The notes under the pieces are model-generated. The model made no database searches, was not told where the DNA came from, and worked only from the letters and a program-made list of their open reading frames with translations. Positions 1 through 28,914 of a stretch of DNA of 64,000 nucleotides are shown here, one piece after another. The position numbers were made by a program, and so were the translations under genes. This DNA is from Perca fluviatilis (taxonomy: Eukaryota; Chordata; Actinopteri; Perciformes; Percidae): the NCBI RefSeq assembly GCF_010015445.1, contig NC_053115.1, positions 16,551,505 to 16,615,504 on the forward strand, read 5' to 3'. The stretch's first letter is position 1. Every line of letters begins with the position of its first letter.

Positions 1-152
1 TAATTTGACAGCTGGGTACAGTTACAGATACAGTGAACTATTTTCTTAAAGCACAACTATACATGGATTTAGGGACCATACTGTACAACAAAACCATAGC
101 TGCGGCTGAAGCTGTAAGGGATGTCTAAGGGATACCGTCTCCAGTCCTGAGC

Positions 153-227
153 CTACATATCCAAGTCATTAAAGAAACTGTGGATTCGAGCCATGAAATC
201 AACACGCAACTCAGTGGCCTCACTGAG
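153..227 (-). other. Unassigned exon-like open stretch downstream of rbm5
   Basis: On the minus strand a CAG acceptor at 230-228 is followed by 24 open codons and a TAG stop (155-153). The peptide ends in FMARIHSFFNDLDM. It reads like a real C-terminus but I do not recognise the protein. It lies beyond the rbm5 stop codon on the same strand, so it could be an alternative last exon of rbm5, an exon of an unrecognised minus-strand transcript, or chance. Confidence 0.2.
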
Positions 228-654
228 CTGCATGTTGATTAAAAATGGTGTGGTCCATTTTCTATTACATTATTCTTTTTATAACAAGACTTTTCCGGTA
301 AAGGGAAAAAAAACATTTTGCAGATAAGTAATGTTAAGTACAATGGTCTGGTTTAATTGTCACATTGATTATTTAGATTTTCACAGAAACAAAACCTCAG
401 CAGGTCCACGTCATTTTATGTATAAATACTATACAATTTACATGTTCACTCAAATGAAAACATATTTTGGATGACAAAATATCTAGCTATATAAAACAAA
501 GCTACACTTTATATACATAGAGAAGATAGAAATTACAGTTTGAGTGAAGGGGGGTGGTGCGGCAGGGAAATTGACTTTTTACAGTAGGATCACTTTCACT
601 TGGCCACAAAATTTATATTTCCTGGTTCAGTAGGATTACTTTTCTCTCTCCAGT
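228..654 (-). other. rbm5: rbm5 3' untranslated region (approximate)
   Basis: This AT-rich sequence follows the rbm5 stop codon. The reverse complement of 352-357 is ATTAAA, a common variant poly(A) signal, so the transcript may end near 330-340. No AATAAA was seen on the minus strand here. The end of the UTR is inferred. Confidence 0.4.
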
Positions 655-3600
655 TCACTCTATCTCACTGAAGCGTGCAAACATGGCCTTACGAACCGCA
701 TCCTTGTAGGTGTCAGATGCTGAGAGTTCATATGAGCTTCCTTTAATACCCAAGCCCGTGCCCTTGGTCCTTAATGAAGCCTATGGGGGAAAAGACGGTT
801 ATTAGATGAGACAGATTGGACGCAGGTAGTCCTCAGGTAACAGTGCTAATTGCTTTGGGAGTGAAAAAGAACATATTATCATGCATACTCCATCTGTTAG
901 GAGCTGGCAGGGAGATGAGTGTTATTTTGAAGTAAAATGGAAAAAAGATGTCCTCCTCACCGAGATGGGAGCGGTGATGCCCTGTTGGTGTCGCCCCAGA
1001 CCTTTGCCTTCCTGCCAGCCCATCGCTTGCAACATTTTGTTCCCGATGTTATCACTTGTAAGGCCATCTTTGGTGGGCTGTTCGTAGTTTCTGTTAGAGG
1101 TGAATGACAGGGGATGTTAAAAAGGAAAATTCAGAAATTTCACAAATGTTTGCAGTGAGATTTAAGTCTTCTACTTACACTGTTGGGGCTGGCGGTTGAT
1201 AGAATTTCTTTCTAGGTGCAGGAGGTTCAGGAACGCCATACTTCTCCCTTCGTTCTGCAGCTCTGTCTCTGTATTTCAGCTTTTAAAATGACCATGAAAC
1301 TTTATTCAAGGTGTCCTCATTGCAACAACAAAACAATCACTGACATGGATGTAAATTCTTGAGCCAAATACCTCCGTTTCTTTTCTCTCCAGCTCCTCCA
1401 GCTCAGCTTCTGTGAGTTTTGATCTTCTTTGAATTTCCAGGTTTTGCTTAAACAATTGAAAGCAACTTGAATTGCTCACATATACTGTACATTATATTCA
1501 AGACAGTATAAGATCAATAATTGTCCTTTCCATTTTGTATTGAAGCTTTATAGGCTGAACAGATGGCAGCGCCCAGAATATTCAAAGCTACTTGCAGATT
1601 AAACGCCCGCTGTTTTACCATCCTCACCTTGTGAAGGTCTGAGAGCTGCTGGTGACGCAGCAGAGCATCCTTGGTGGGGAACTGCCGTCGACACAGCAGA
1701 CAAACCCTCCTATTCCAGTCGGTTATTTTTCCCTCCTCATCCGCTGCTCTATCTGAGCCACCCTCCTCTGGGTCACTGTCTCCATTGTAAGCAGCAACCA
1801 GACCACTCTGCAATATGAAAATGCATAAAGGGCCAAGGGTTATAGGATTTATTTCTCATTCATATTGTAGAGTGGGGAAATAAGGCAAAGGCACAAACAA
1901 ACCTTAGCTGAAGTCTCCTGCTCTGTGATCTTGAATTGTTCAGTCATTAAAGATGGCATCTCAAAACCTCCCATTTGCTAAAAAGGAAGCAACAAAATCT
2001 CATCAACAAATAACACATGTAAGCTAAATTATTACATGATTGTCCACAACACAAAGGACGGTCTCTTACTCTATGTTCGTTATTAATAAAAAGCTACTGG
2101 TTTGAAGCCATTCTTGTTCACACACACACTTAATGAAAATTATGACTTCCCAGTTAGCCCTCTCTCTATATTAGTACTGTTTCAAGTATGCTATGACACT
2201 AATCCAATGCAAAACATACTTAGGCCTAGTAGTGACCGCTAAATACCTTTTTCTCAAAGAGGAAGAAACCTGCGTCGGCAGCTGCAGACTCTCTCCTCTC
2301 TTCCTCCTTGGATGGTCCAAGGAAACTGCTCTTAAAACTTTCTTTTTGCTTATTTAAGGATTTCGCCCAACGCTCCATGTCCTTTGCGATCTGCAATTGT
2401 ATTAACAGCCAGTGTAGATATTTAAATGACAAGATATGAGCCACACAGAAAATAAACGTATTTAAAAGTAGCATTTACCTGCTGTGCAGACTTGCTTTTG
2501 GGCTTTTCTTTTTTCTCTTTGGGCTCCTCACTGTTTGGGGCTGAGGAGCTGTTCGCTGACACCTGTTCTGTGCTCGTGTCTGATTTAGCTGGTGCAGGGA
2601 TGTACGTCTCCTTCTCACTGTCCCAGAAGAGGTACTGCTGAGTCTCCGAGTTATAGTAGTACTATTCGTAATAAGCGCAAGAAAAAAAAAATAATTTATA
2701 AACTGTTTTGGATAAAATAAATGACATACAAATACATAATGTCTGGCAGTATATTGTGCACATATAGTAAGACCAGAGGGAACATACTTGGCTGCTGGGA
2801 TCATAGTACAGGCCAGTCTGTGGATCGTAATAGTAACCTGAAGACTCATCATACTGGTACGTGGAGGTGTGAGGGGCAGCTTCAGATACAAAAAAAAGAG
2901 GCACATATGAAACAAAAACATGCTTTACAAATCACATAAAATGAATCTAAGGTTGATCTGTTAATTCACGTGCAGAGGAGTCATTGTGTAGCTAACTGAT
3001 CTCACCTGTTGTGTTAACAGTTGGGAAAGCACAGACAAAAGGTGCAACAGTGGCAGCCGCTGGTGTTAGCAGTGGTGCAGTGCAAACACTAGCAGTCTGT
3101 TGAGCTGCATCAACAGCCATCACTAACTGATGTGACTGACAGTGAGGGGAAAAAAAATAAATCATGAATTCCCTTTTACAGCCACCAAACAACACCAGAG
3201 TTATAAATTAGTAGTTGTGTTTGCAATCCATAAAGGCCATAGTAATACACGGTCTACCTGTATGGCAGGCTGGCTGATAATAACAGGTTGGTAAACCTGA
3301 GCCGTCGGGGATATGACCACACCTGCGGCTGCAGGGATCAACGTCTTTATTCCTGGAGGAGCTAAAAACAGTTGGTAATGATGGATTAGCGACCCCAGCC
3401 TTAGTATAAATATCATTCAAAATATCTCTGAATGAATGACACCTCCTATTACCTCCAAGTAATCCATCTCCAACAGCAGGAGCCAATGCTTCAGGCTGCT
3501 GCTGCCACACTTGATAACTTTGTCCCTACATCACAGGGGAAAAAAAAAAAAAAAAAAAATGGTATGTCAATCATCGGGCTTTCTCGTTGTAGTCACTGTC

Positions 3601-6600
3601 CTAATAAGGTAGACTGTGAACTGACCTGTGTTTGCTGTGCATAGCCCTCTGGAAGAGCAATGTAGCCAGAGGTGGTACCTGAACCTTGCTGTAACTACAG
3701 CAATGTACAGAGATGAGAGCAAAGTCAGTAACAACACACAAGAACCCTAATTAAAACATGCCATGTTGCATTCGCAACTGAGCAAATATCTTGCAAATAA
3801 AATGTGTAAAACCAGTTAACCTTTAAACACGTAATATTAAAAATGTGCAGGATTCCTTGTCATGTCAATTTTTTTAACACTGATGACCCGTCTGAGAACT
3901 AACACCCCACTTTGCAGCTTTTTTGTAGCTTCCTGGTCGTTTCATCTCATTACTTTGATTCACTAGTCCAAAGGTTTAGGTCCCTCTGACCCCCCTATAT
4001 AAAACTGAGGACAGCAGAGAAAACAACCTTCCACAAGCTAAATTTCCAATTGTACGCTGTTTTTTTTTTTTCCTCGATCAACATAACAGCAAACATTTTA
4101 CATTACAGGGAGTAATTTGATGTAGCTTAAGTCTCCTTCTTACTTTTAAAGATGGCATCCCTGCAAGGATGTATGAAATAATACACACAACCATCTTCGG
4201 TCTTGATAAATCACAATAAAAACACAAATATATCTGCATACTTGTGCCAAAACACTACAGTCCTTGGGAAAAAAATAAATAAATCACTAAAATGCTTTCA
4301 CCCCCCAGTGGTTCACACATTTGTTTGTACTCATACCACCTTTTAGCAGGTCAGAACACAAGTTTTCTTTGCCTTACTTTAATGTCACACCACTTAGTTC
4401 AGGGAATTTTAAGTGCAACAAATTCAAATTACTTAGAAATACGGAACAGCACGAGTAAAACCCCGATACCTGGCTGGATGACCACTGAGCGGCAGCAATG
4501 GCTGTGCTGGCAACAGAAAGAGCGCTTGCTCTGATCCCATCAGGCTGCGCTGAGTCTCTGGAAAGGACACATTTTGCAGCTCAAGTAGGATGAAAATGAG
4601 CCCTTAATTTGCTTTAACTATTCTTGCATTTGAATACGGAACCTGCCTGCAGGATTAAATAGGCACCTTTCAGCAAAATGTGATTACAAAATGTAAATTT
4701 TATAGTAAGTGAACACATTTTGATTTAATTTTTAGTGCAAAACAAATAAATAAAAAATACTACACTACGTGAGGATAAAACTGGTGCAGTTCACACAGTG
4801 GGGATCCAAAAGAGCTTATATTCTATTAATAGTAAGGTGAATTAAACTGCATGTGTGTGTATGCTGACTCACTTCCTAGCACTCTTGGCATAATCCACAC
4901 CAATTGTTTTTCCATCCAGTTTTAGAGGTGGCTGAAGGCTCTGGAGAATGGTGAGCAGCTGAGAAGCCTCCTATACAGCAAGTGAAGATGCAAGATTGTG
5001 GCACGTGTGTTCACCCCCAGAACAAACATACTGACTTATATTATGACTACATATTGGCTACAGAAATAACATACCAAGGGAGATGAGAGCTGAACAAAGG
5101 CAAAGCCTCTATTCTGTCCCGTTTGCTTGTCTTTGATGAGGCGGATGTTGCCCGCTGACAGGTTGGCATAGGGGGCCAATATGTTCAAAATCCCATCAAC
5201 AGTTGAAAGAGGGGCAATGTTTCTCAAAATTATTGCTGTAAACAAACAAAAAAAGCATTCACAAATAAAATGTAGAAAATGTTTACTGGACGAACATACT
5301 ATTTGAATATGTGGTGAAAAGACACTCACTGTCTCCGTTGTAATCTCCTGGCTGTTGAGACTCAGCATTTAAACCACTCAGTCCTGGTGACTCCCCATCT
5401 GTACTCAGCAATAACAAAGTAGAGTGACACATAGGTTAGAATTACTCAGTGCAAGCCACTAAAATACAACAGGACACAGTGGAAGGTACACACTTACCGA
5501 GAACAACACAAATTATACTTTTGGTTTGTTGGAAGTAACAACTCACCAACTTTGGCTGCTCCACACCTGAAACACTTCAGCCTCTTCCGGAAATTGTACA
5601 GACCACACTGTGATAAGACAATGACAATGTTACAGACTTTTTTACACACACATGCACTTTATACCGACTTATTTACATATTAGTACGTAAACTTGTCGCA
5701 TGACCGTTACAGCCTATGTTCAGTCCTTGTGCAACAGACCTCTAGGTGAAACCTATAAAAGCTAGTACATGTGCTGTATATATTAAGGTTCTTTCTTTTC
5801 TTCTTTTGACTGAGAAAACTGTGCAAGAATTCCAATATGCTTGTACTTTGTACTGGTGCAAAAGGCATAGTTACTTGAACTATAGTAGTTATAAATTACA
5901 CTCAACTGCATTGCAAAGCCAGTTTTCAAACTTCTGTCTCCTGTTGCTGTAGTGCACCGCAATGCTTTTCCCCTGGATCACCAACTTATTCTGCAAAGTC
6001 AAAAGCAACCAGTTATTTCAAATTCTAAAGAGAAGAGTGAGAGCAGCTGGAACGGGAAGAGTGGCTACACTCTTAGCTGCTTAGGTAGAGTGTCTCAGGT
6101 AGTGCAAGGGAACAGAGGTAGAAAGTGAAGTTCAGAGAGAAAGCTGCAGTTCTGTGTACGAGGGAATGAGTTCTCAGAAAGAAAAAAAATAGTTGCGGTG
6201 GTTTGGGATCGGAGTGCTGCCAGCTCGTCCTTGTCTCACTCCAGTCTTCGGATTTTAAATGGAGAGGAGAAACTATCCAAGTGACTGAGCTGGAGCAGAA
6301 TGTGATATGGAACCAATGTATAGTCAGGACTGATCAAGACTACTCGGATTCTGGAAACAGGAAGTATACTTTCATAAGGAGAGGCAAAAGGCTTATTTAG
6401 CTTAAAGGGATTACTTTGCTGATTTTAAACCAGCTCTGTGTCATCTTTGTGTGGGCAGCATGTTTAGATGAACACTTTTTGGCTTCCCTCCGTGGCACCA
6501 CTGCACGCAGCAGCAAAGCAATGAAGGTCTGCCAATCCGTTGGATCTCTGCAGAGCTCAACTGCTCTGCGCCACGGAGGGAAGCCAAACACCGTTCATCT

Positions 6601-8737
6601 AAAACACATCGCCCACATTGCCATGACACAGAGCTGGATTTAAATCAGCAAAATATCTCCTTAAGGTCCTAAAAAATGTTCTGCCTAGCATCTTGGTTAA
6701 TATTTGAAACAGAACAGACAAAAGATTTCATGTCAATTTTCATTTCAAATCATTTATACTGTTATTCAACACTGAACTCACAACACACAGTAAACTAAGC
6801 AGTTGAGAGGCTATTTTGTCTGAAAAAGCGTGTGATAGTGTGTGATATCAAAAGAAATTACCAGATATCACAGTTTTGTGTGACCAAGGTTATTATACAG
6901 TCCTGCAACTAAATACCAACAGTTTTTAGCTCTGTATATGGAATATAAATGCACAACTTTCAATGATCATGGTCATGTATCGGTTAATTGGGGCTCTAAT
7001 CTCCAAGAATAACTCTAAACTTGGTGATTGTTGAGGCAACCTGATTGGTCTCCATCCATCGGGTAGAATCTTGCAAGTGATAAAACTCCACGAAGGCGAA
7101 ACCTCGGCTTATACCTAGAGACAGCATTCAAATATAGACGGGATGCGTGTTAGTTAGAATGCTTTGGTGCAACATTCAAACTCACAATGGGCTTGTACAG
7201 TCCAATTCAAATCAAAACGGAGGTGGGGAGGGTGCTTACAAGGTCATGGGGATGGTGGTAGAGTTGGTTTACCATAACATGTAATGTCTGCACAAAAATG
7301 GTAGAGGAATAGTAGATACAGTTACCTCCTTACCTGGTGATATTATCAAAACCGATCTATGTGACACAAAGCATCCTCTGACAGTTGTAATGAGGCTTTT
7401 TTCAGGGATGGCAATAAAACAGGTAAAGTGGGTTGTAAGACAGAGCTTGGAAGTGAATGTGAGACACTCAACACTCACCTGTCCTTTTCTTCATCAAGCG
7501 AATGTCCACAGGCTGGGGGCCCTGCAGCTGCTCGAGCGCTGAGCGGATCTGGAGAATTGAGGAAGAGGTCAGATTCATCGGAATACAACTCCTGGTTTTT
7601 TTCCACTGTTCTGCCTAGCACAACATTTCACAATCAAGTTTTAATAACATACGGCCAACATTTTTTTCAGAATGTATACCATTGCTCAATTTTTAGAAAT
7701 GGTCAGCTGCCTCTTTCTTCCTAATGTAGTGAGGTCACAAAAAAGCAGCTGACATTGTTTGCACGCCCGTAACAAATTCAACTTCCTCAACTATACAAAC
7801 TGCCTCAACAAACCCTCAGAACAACAACTAGCTGTTTTGATGGAAGATCAATTGTCATGCCAGCCCAAGTGTTTTTATTAATAATAATTTAAAGAAAATA
7901 GGTCAACAAATGAGACAGATCAGTGCAGAAGCTGCCTCAGATTTTTACAATGTACACTTATTTACATCACAAAAGAATCTCAGGGGTGACTGATTTCTGC
8001 ACCCTAACTTTACACCCATTCCAGGTCAGTTTACAGATTTGAACTTTGCTCTAAGAGCTGACAGCCTGCCTCTCTCTGCCTCTACAGTATACCATCACAC
8101 TCTTCACAAGGGATTCGCTGTTCTGTTTAACCAGAAGGTAGCAGCTCTGCCCATCTCGCTACACTCAATGTGGCTTTATCCTTAAAAAGCATCAGTGAGA
8201 CTCAGTAAGACTTGTGAGCTTACATCATCCTCTGTGACATGAAGAGAGAGACCCCTCAGCATGATAGTCTTGCTTTCCTCCTCCTGCTCCATTTTGAAGT
8301 CCTGGTCTGGATAATCCCCATCGTATTCATCATCGGATCGGTCACTATTGCGTCGTTTTCTGCCCCTGTGCTGCAAAATAATGCTGTTATTAAATTTAGA
8401 ACTAAGATGTTTTGTATTTTTCTGTTACAGGTGTGAAAGTACCATTAGCTAACAAAGGTATTCCTTAATATTCACCTCTGGACTGTCTCGGTCTCTACGC
8501 TCCTCAAAGCGCTCTCTGTGTCTATCATCACCCCGTAGTCGATCATAATCCTTCTCAACATCTCTACTCCGTCTTTCATGCCATTCTGGGTCATCTCTCC
8601 TCCCGTCCGAACCATATCTTCCACTACGCTCACCCCGACTAAGCCTGAAAAAAGAAAATAAGTGTCAGTGCGAATAGAATGAATAGGTGTCCCTACCATA
8701 TTGGATTATGTTCCTCTTACCTTTTATCTACTCCCAT
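655..8737 (-). CDS. rbm5: RNA-binding protein 5 (RBM5), splicing regulator
   Basis: RBM5 is a nuclear RNA-binding protein of early spliceosomes that controls alternative splicing and 3' splice site use. Coding exons (high to low): 8737-8721, 8644-8476, 8370-8224, 7548-7479, 7114-7041, 5990-5907, 5607-5547, 5398-5330, 5235-5075, 4970-4873, 4557-4470, 3694-3626, 3525-3453, 3361-3258, 3126-3006, 2879-2788, 2661-2479, 2390-2247, 1977-1903, 1807-1628, 1446-1372, 1279-1179, 1090-961, 780-655. They sum to 2511 nt (836 aa; human 815). Domains: Arg/Asp-rich N-terminus starting [21 protein letters not shown]1 (about 97-180), RanBP2-type zinc finger with WLCNACGLYNF (about 183-210), RRM2 (about 232-316), OCRE aromatic repeats (about 470-525, [13 protein letters not shown]), C2H2 finger CLLCRRQF (about 668-693), G-patch with [10 protein letters not shown] (about 755-800). 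OCRE and C-terminus fit RBM5 better than RBM10. The donor of exon 5990-5907 is GTTGAG. Confidence 0.96.
6402..6664. mobile_element. TTAA-flanked inverted-repeat MITE in rbm5 intron
   Basis: A 255-bp element (6406-6660) sits between TTAA copies at 6402-6405 and 6661-6664. Its arms are long imperfect inverted repeats sharing CCAGCTCTGTGTCAT and GGCTTCCCTCCGTGG, so the whole element can fold back. Termini begin AG/GG. The TTAA target and purine-starting ends suggest a Kolobok-type or similar superfamily. It is non-autonomous and has no credible ORF. Confidence 0.8.
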
Positions 8738-9590
8738 GGTTTAATGTAGAGGAGACACGTTTGAACGAGGAACTCTGTAGAAAAATCAAAAGATTTTAAT
8801 TAGCCATTAAATCACTATCAAAAATAGCTGTCAGCAGGTGTTTAACGTCACCCAGGGGAAACCTCACAGAGATATTGAATTTGATTTGGACGATGCAATT
8901 TAACATAGTTCCAATACAGAGAATGAAACTGTGGTGCTGCACGGAGAGTTCATAGCTATTGCTAATTTTCAACTCTTGTACGTAGTTGGGCTTTTACAAA
9001 CAGTGTAATTAAAATATTCAGCTTTTAAATATCTTACAACCACAATACCCTACCTTATGATTGGAATTTATTTGATTTGTTTTAACTGTTGGTTAAGAAC
9101 CAAATTTGAAATGAATACTTTGTAATATTAATTTACTTACAGAAATAAAAAATAAAAATAGGTGCTTAGACATACCAAAGGCCTGATTTGAAACGACTGA
9201 CCGAAACATGCCACACTGTTTCAGAGGTGAACTGTAACTGGTCTACGGATCGTTTAAGGCTCAGCTCGGACTGCAAACTGCTTTCCAGCGATAACCCTGC
9301 TGAAACCATAGGGCTGAAACAAACGGGCCTTTGCTAACACTAACACTGTAGCAAGCAGACCAGTTTAGCTAAGCGCGATTGACGTTAGCTTTAACCATGA
9401 GCTTTAACTAGCTTAGCGTTGAATAACTTATTTTACGTTAGCCGAAACAACAAATATAAAATTCGTATTCTTTCGTCTTACGTACCGTTTTAATAACACA
9501 AACTGCTGCATCTGATAGTCAGTGATAATAGAATGTTTCTGGGTTTTCTTGAAGTGTTTTTTCTGTTCTTCCGGTCAGTAGAAAAGTCTT
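8738..9590 (-). other. rbm5: rbm5 5' untranslated exons and intron 1
   Basis: The start-codon exon extends to an acceptor at 8774, so it includes a 37-nt leader. A GT donor at 9485-9484 marks the end of a non-coding first exon that begins somewhere near 9540-9600. The intron between them (8775-9485) contains no open frame. The transcription start is inferred from the donor only. Confidence 0.5.
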
Positions 9591-9660
9591 CTTCTTCCCT
9601 GTTTTAGGATGGATAGCAAACAGAGTCATTGCGCATTACCGCCACCGATTGATCGGGAGG
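9580..9660 (-). repeat. Fish interspersed repeat remnant with GGTGGCGGTAAT motif
   Basis: The minus strand carries the motif GGTGGCGGTAATGCGC and then a GAAGAAGAAG tail. A similar pairing of TTGGTGGCGGTA with a GAAGAAGAAG tail occurs at 33050-33095 in front of fancd2. Paired motifs of this kind are common in fish genomes. The family is not assigned. Confidence 0.4.
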
Positions 9661-14212
<4,552 letters not shown>

Positions 14213-14950
14213 TGGCCTGGTCACTTCTACTTGGAACCTTCAATTAGAATTTTGATCATTGCAGGGATTTGTTTTTGGTTGAAGCAACAGAGATTGGACA
14301 AATTTCTTCATGTTATGCAAAGTTTACATTCACTTATTTGTCGTCCTTGTCTTTTTACAGTGAATGTTACATTTCCTTTCCTGCCCATAAAATATCTGAA
14401 ATTACTTAAATTACACTGGTTCTGCTGCTGTCTCATGCATATTAGAAATCATTACTTTATTTCACCTTTTGAGACAAGGAGATGTTTGGGAGAAATTGAG
14501 TGGCTTTTAGCTTATTGGAATGCATTAGCTTGTAACCGTATGCCATTAGTTAAAAGAATGTGAACTTCTAGTGCTAGTGCTTCTTTTTTCTTATGTCATA
14601 CACAGCTAGATTAGCTGTCTCAATTTTATGTATCCTCATGTTTAAACAATAGGACACTATCATTTTACAAGTCTGAATTATGTTTAATTATACTTTAACA
14701 CTCTTTAATGACTCTTTTGTTAGATCAAATATAGATCAGCTGTCCTGTCTCAGCTGCCTAAAGTTGATCGATTAGCTGTTGGCAGGAATGTTTGTGTGAT
14801 TGAGATATTGTGTTTTTGAAGTATGTAGACGGTTCATTTTGTAATGTAATTCTTCTGTGTTTTGTACAGCATAAATCCTGTTTTGACAATACCCGGTTTT
14901 CTTTGTTGCAATGCACCCAACAACACATTTAAAATACCATAGGCATGCAA
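14213..14950 (+). other. emc3: emc3 3' untranslated region (approximate)
   Basis: AT-rich non-coding sequence after the TGA stop. No perfect AATAAA is present before usp4; CATAAA at about 14872 is the best weak poly(A) candidate. The end is uncertain. Confidence 0.35.
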
Positions 14951-15283
14951 ACGAGTAATTTGACGAATATGTCAGTCATCCTTCAGGCTGTGAATTTTCA
15001 AAAAGTAAAGTCAGTGCTGAAGTTCGTTGATGCCCCAGAAGATGCTCATAACAATACACGGATGTTTTGTAAAGTAGCCCTTTTGGTACACTGCTGGCCT
15101 ATCCTGTGACCGACTGGTGTGGCGATGGTGACGACAGTAGCACTAGAGTGCTACAGTGCGACCGCTCTCCTCGATTGTGTATTGACCGTAGAGGAAGAAC
15201 GTTTCCCATGAGCAGGCTCAGAAGCTCGCCCAAGTGCGCGGCCTCATCCATTCGCGCGTTCACGATACCGGCAGACTCTCTGC

Positions 15284-26334
<11,051 letters not shown>

Positions 26335-28290
26335 GGAGCCCTGACGCGAAGGGAAACGCACTGAAACACATACAGCAAATAGAGACACTCGGACGCACAC
26401 ACAAAGCTCCTTTAGTGACAGAGGACTCCACAGACTTAACATTATTAACCCTACCTTCCCCGTATTTTATTTGGTTTCTGTCTCGTATGTTGTCAACTAG
26501 AGCCAACAGCCTTGTCAGAAGAGTGACCTGAGAGACTTCCTCCCTGCAGCGGGTGGCCTACTGATTTCTGATCCTAATTTACTAGTCTGGAACTAAAGAG
26601 GAGTCTAAATGGATATAGATCCTCTCACTGGATGAACAGAATGTTAGAAGTGCCCTCAAATGCGTAGATAAACAAATGTTTCAGAAATATATTAAAAAAA
26701 AAAAAAAAAAAGAAAGAAGCCAAATGCACATGTTGTTTCAACCAAAGCGTTCCAATGTTTTTATGATGAAATGTTCCAACTGTTAAGACATTAGCAGGAT
26801 ACTGGCATTGTGCCTAGATTTATCTCTGATAATCTTGCTGTGCTTAGGTAAACGCTAACTTTAACAGTGTGATATGCACACAGAACAATAACATGCCATG
26901 CTTGTTGAAAGAATCCTGTGACCTTATTCCACCTGTGTAGAGTGGCTCACTGAGGGAGAGCTTGCTGCTGCAGAGTAACTGTGGCAGTTAGAGGCCTGCG
27001 TTTCAATCTAAACCACAGAGGGGGATGTCTTGCTTCAAGGGTTTAAGATCTGCGTCTTGACATGGGCTGTGGCAGAAGCAGTTTTTTTTTTTCGGCCTTG
27101 CTCTTGTTCAGCCATCTTTTTTTTCTTTTTGTTCTTTGACGAATAACGGGCTGTGCTGTCTCTCGGACTCTAAACTTCTCTTTTTTTTTTTTTTTGTAAT
27201 CACGATGCAAAAGCGGCCTTTTGATTCCTGCAACCTGACTGAAAACGGGGCACTTTGAATTCTCCATGAGTACGTTATCTACCTGCTTCTGGTGTATCTA
27301 TAGACATAACAGAATTGTATGATTTGGGCCTTAGCGTTAAGGGTTATGGTCTGTCATACACTTCCAGATCCTTTTAATGTGTCTTATAAGCAAATTTTGA
27401 TTGCTGCCTGACCCGACCCAGCTCACCTGCAATGGCTTGTCATTTAGTCTTGTTCATTAATGCAGCGCTGTATTGAAATTGCTATGTTATTTGATATCTT
27501 CAAAGCACATTTTGAGTGAAAGCAAAAAAAAAAAAAAAGGGGGTTTTAAAAAAACAAGAGGGGGGAAGAAAAAAAGAAAACTTAAGAGCAATCCCTACTG
27601 GGTGCAGGCATGTGGAGCCACTTGTTTTACCTTCAGTGATCATAGTACACCACTCGGCTGTTAAAGTAAAATAAGGCAACGTTGTCTAAATTGGTAGCAT
27701 AAGAGAATAATCCTTTTGTTTTATCTTAATGCAGTCTTTACAGACACACAATTATCCCAAGAAGCAGTTTTTACAGGTGACTTGTGTGAGTGTGACGGAG
27801 CATAAAACACATTTACTTAGTCGGTCTCGAGGGTCTTCTAGTGAAACCAGATGGCGGTTAGTACTTAATGGATCTATTTCCGTAAGTCTTGTTCTGTGGC
27901 ATAAAGTATGCACTTACAGCATGTTAACATGAAGGGCCTCCAAGTGCCCTTTTTTTTTTTTTGCTAGTTGGGCCAGCCAATCATGTTGTTCAGCGATGAC
28001 TACCTAAATATAATCATTTAAACCTAATGCCTAGAAAAGCTTTACATCATACCTGTAATCCTAGATACTTGGTTGAAAACAAAATCCAGCTGCCGAACGC
28101 AGCGAATCTTAAAATCACAACAGCAATCCAAACTTGAAAAATAACAAAGAGATGTAAATAATCACACTATTGAAAATAGGTGTACAAATCCTTGTCCTCA
28201 TATTTATCTTATTCCCGATATCTACAGTATTTGTTTTTAACTGAGAAATATTTGAATTCAAAGTACAATAAAGACTGGAAGCCTCAACAA
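26335..28290 (+). other. usp4: usp4 3' untranslated region and poly(A) site
   Basis: About 1.95 kb of non-coding sequence follows the stop. AATAAA at 28267-28272 is the best poly(A) signal; an A-rich run at about 26692-26711 could prime internally in cDNA libraries. Several poly-A and poly-T runs and no open frame of note. Confidence 0.65.
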
Positions 28291-28426
28291 GGTGGTTTGT
28301 TTGGACTAATTACACACAAAAAATATATACTCTAATGAGCCCACACCAAAGCTGTGACTCTTAACAAAGCTGGCTTAATGTCAGTGGTGCTAACGGTATT
28401 GCAACATGATCTTTATTTGCAGGTGA

Positions 28427-28612
28427 TGCAACCCCGACTACATGCCATTCATGCTGGCTGATTGCAAAGTGAACTATGACCTGTACTCTGCTGTAGGCAC
28501 TGTTCCTGCCAACCCAGCATTTGCCACGCAAGTGCTTGATGGATATTTTATTACCCACTATGACTTTTTTCATTTGAAGGTTACATGTAAGAAAACATTT
28601 TTTTTTTTTTAA
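28427..28612 (+). other. Unassigned open frame between usp4 and gpx1
   Basis: From 28427 the plus strand reads 61 codons (CNPDYMPFMLADCKVNYDLY onward, later VPANPAFATQVLDGYFITHY) to a TAA at 28610. A TTTATTTGCAG acceptor-like site ends at 28422, but the codon just before the frame is TGA. Composition looks protein-like rather than random. I do not recognise a family. It may be a decayed transposon or pseudogene fragment, or an exon read in this frame only after different splicing. Confidence 0.25.
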
Positions 28613-28707
28613 TATGGGACCTTCATACAAGGTCAGGTTTTTAAAAATGCAGTTTAGTTTTGGACTTTACTATGTAGTTTGAATTAAAAATGTGTTGAAC
28701 TATCGTA

Positions 28708-28883
28708 GCTGCGTTGGCTCAGTGGGTAGAGCAGGCGCACATATAGTTAGAGGTTTATGGATCGACACAGAGGTCCAGGGTTCAAATCCGCTCTGTGACA
28801 GTTTCCTGCATTGTCTTCCCCCTCTCTTCCTCTCCCCCCCCTTCTCATCTAGCTGTCTGGTCAAATAAAGGTGGAAAAGCCCC

Positions 28884-28896
<13 letters not shown>
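28708..28896 (+). mobile_element. tRNA-derived SINE
   Basis: The head has a tRNA-like A box (TGGCTCAGTGGGTAGAGCAG) and B box (GGTTCAAATCC), followed by a CT-rich unrelated body and a poly-A tail that merges with the AT satellite. A related copy on the opposite strand lies in gpx1 intron 1. Confidence 0.85.

Positions 28897-28914
<18 letters not shown>

Noticed and set aside
28708..28790. Functional tRNA gene
   Set aside because: A and B boxes are present, but the cloverleaf is incomplete and the sequence continues into a SINE body with a poly-A tail.
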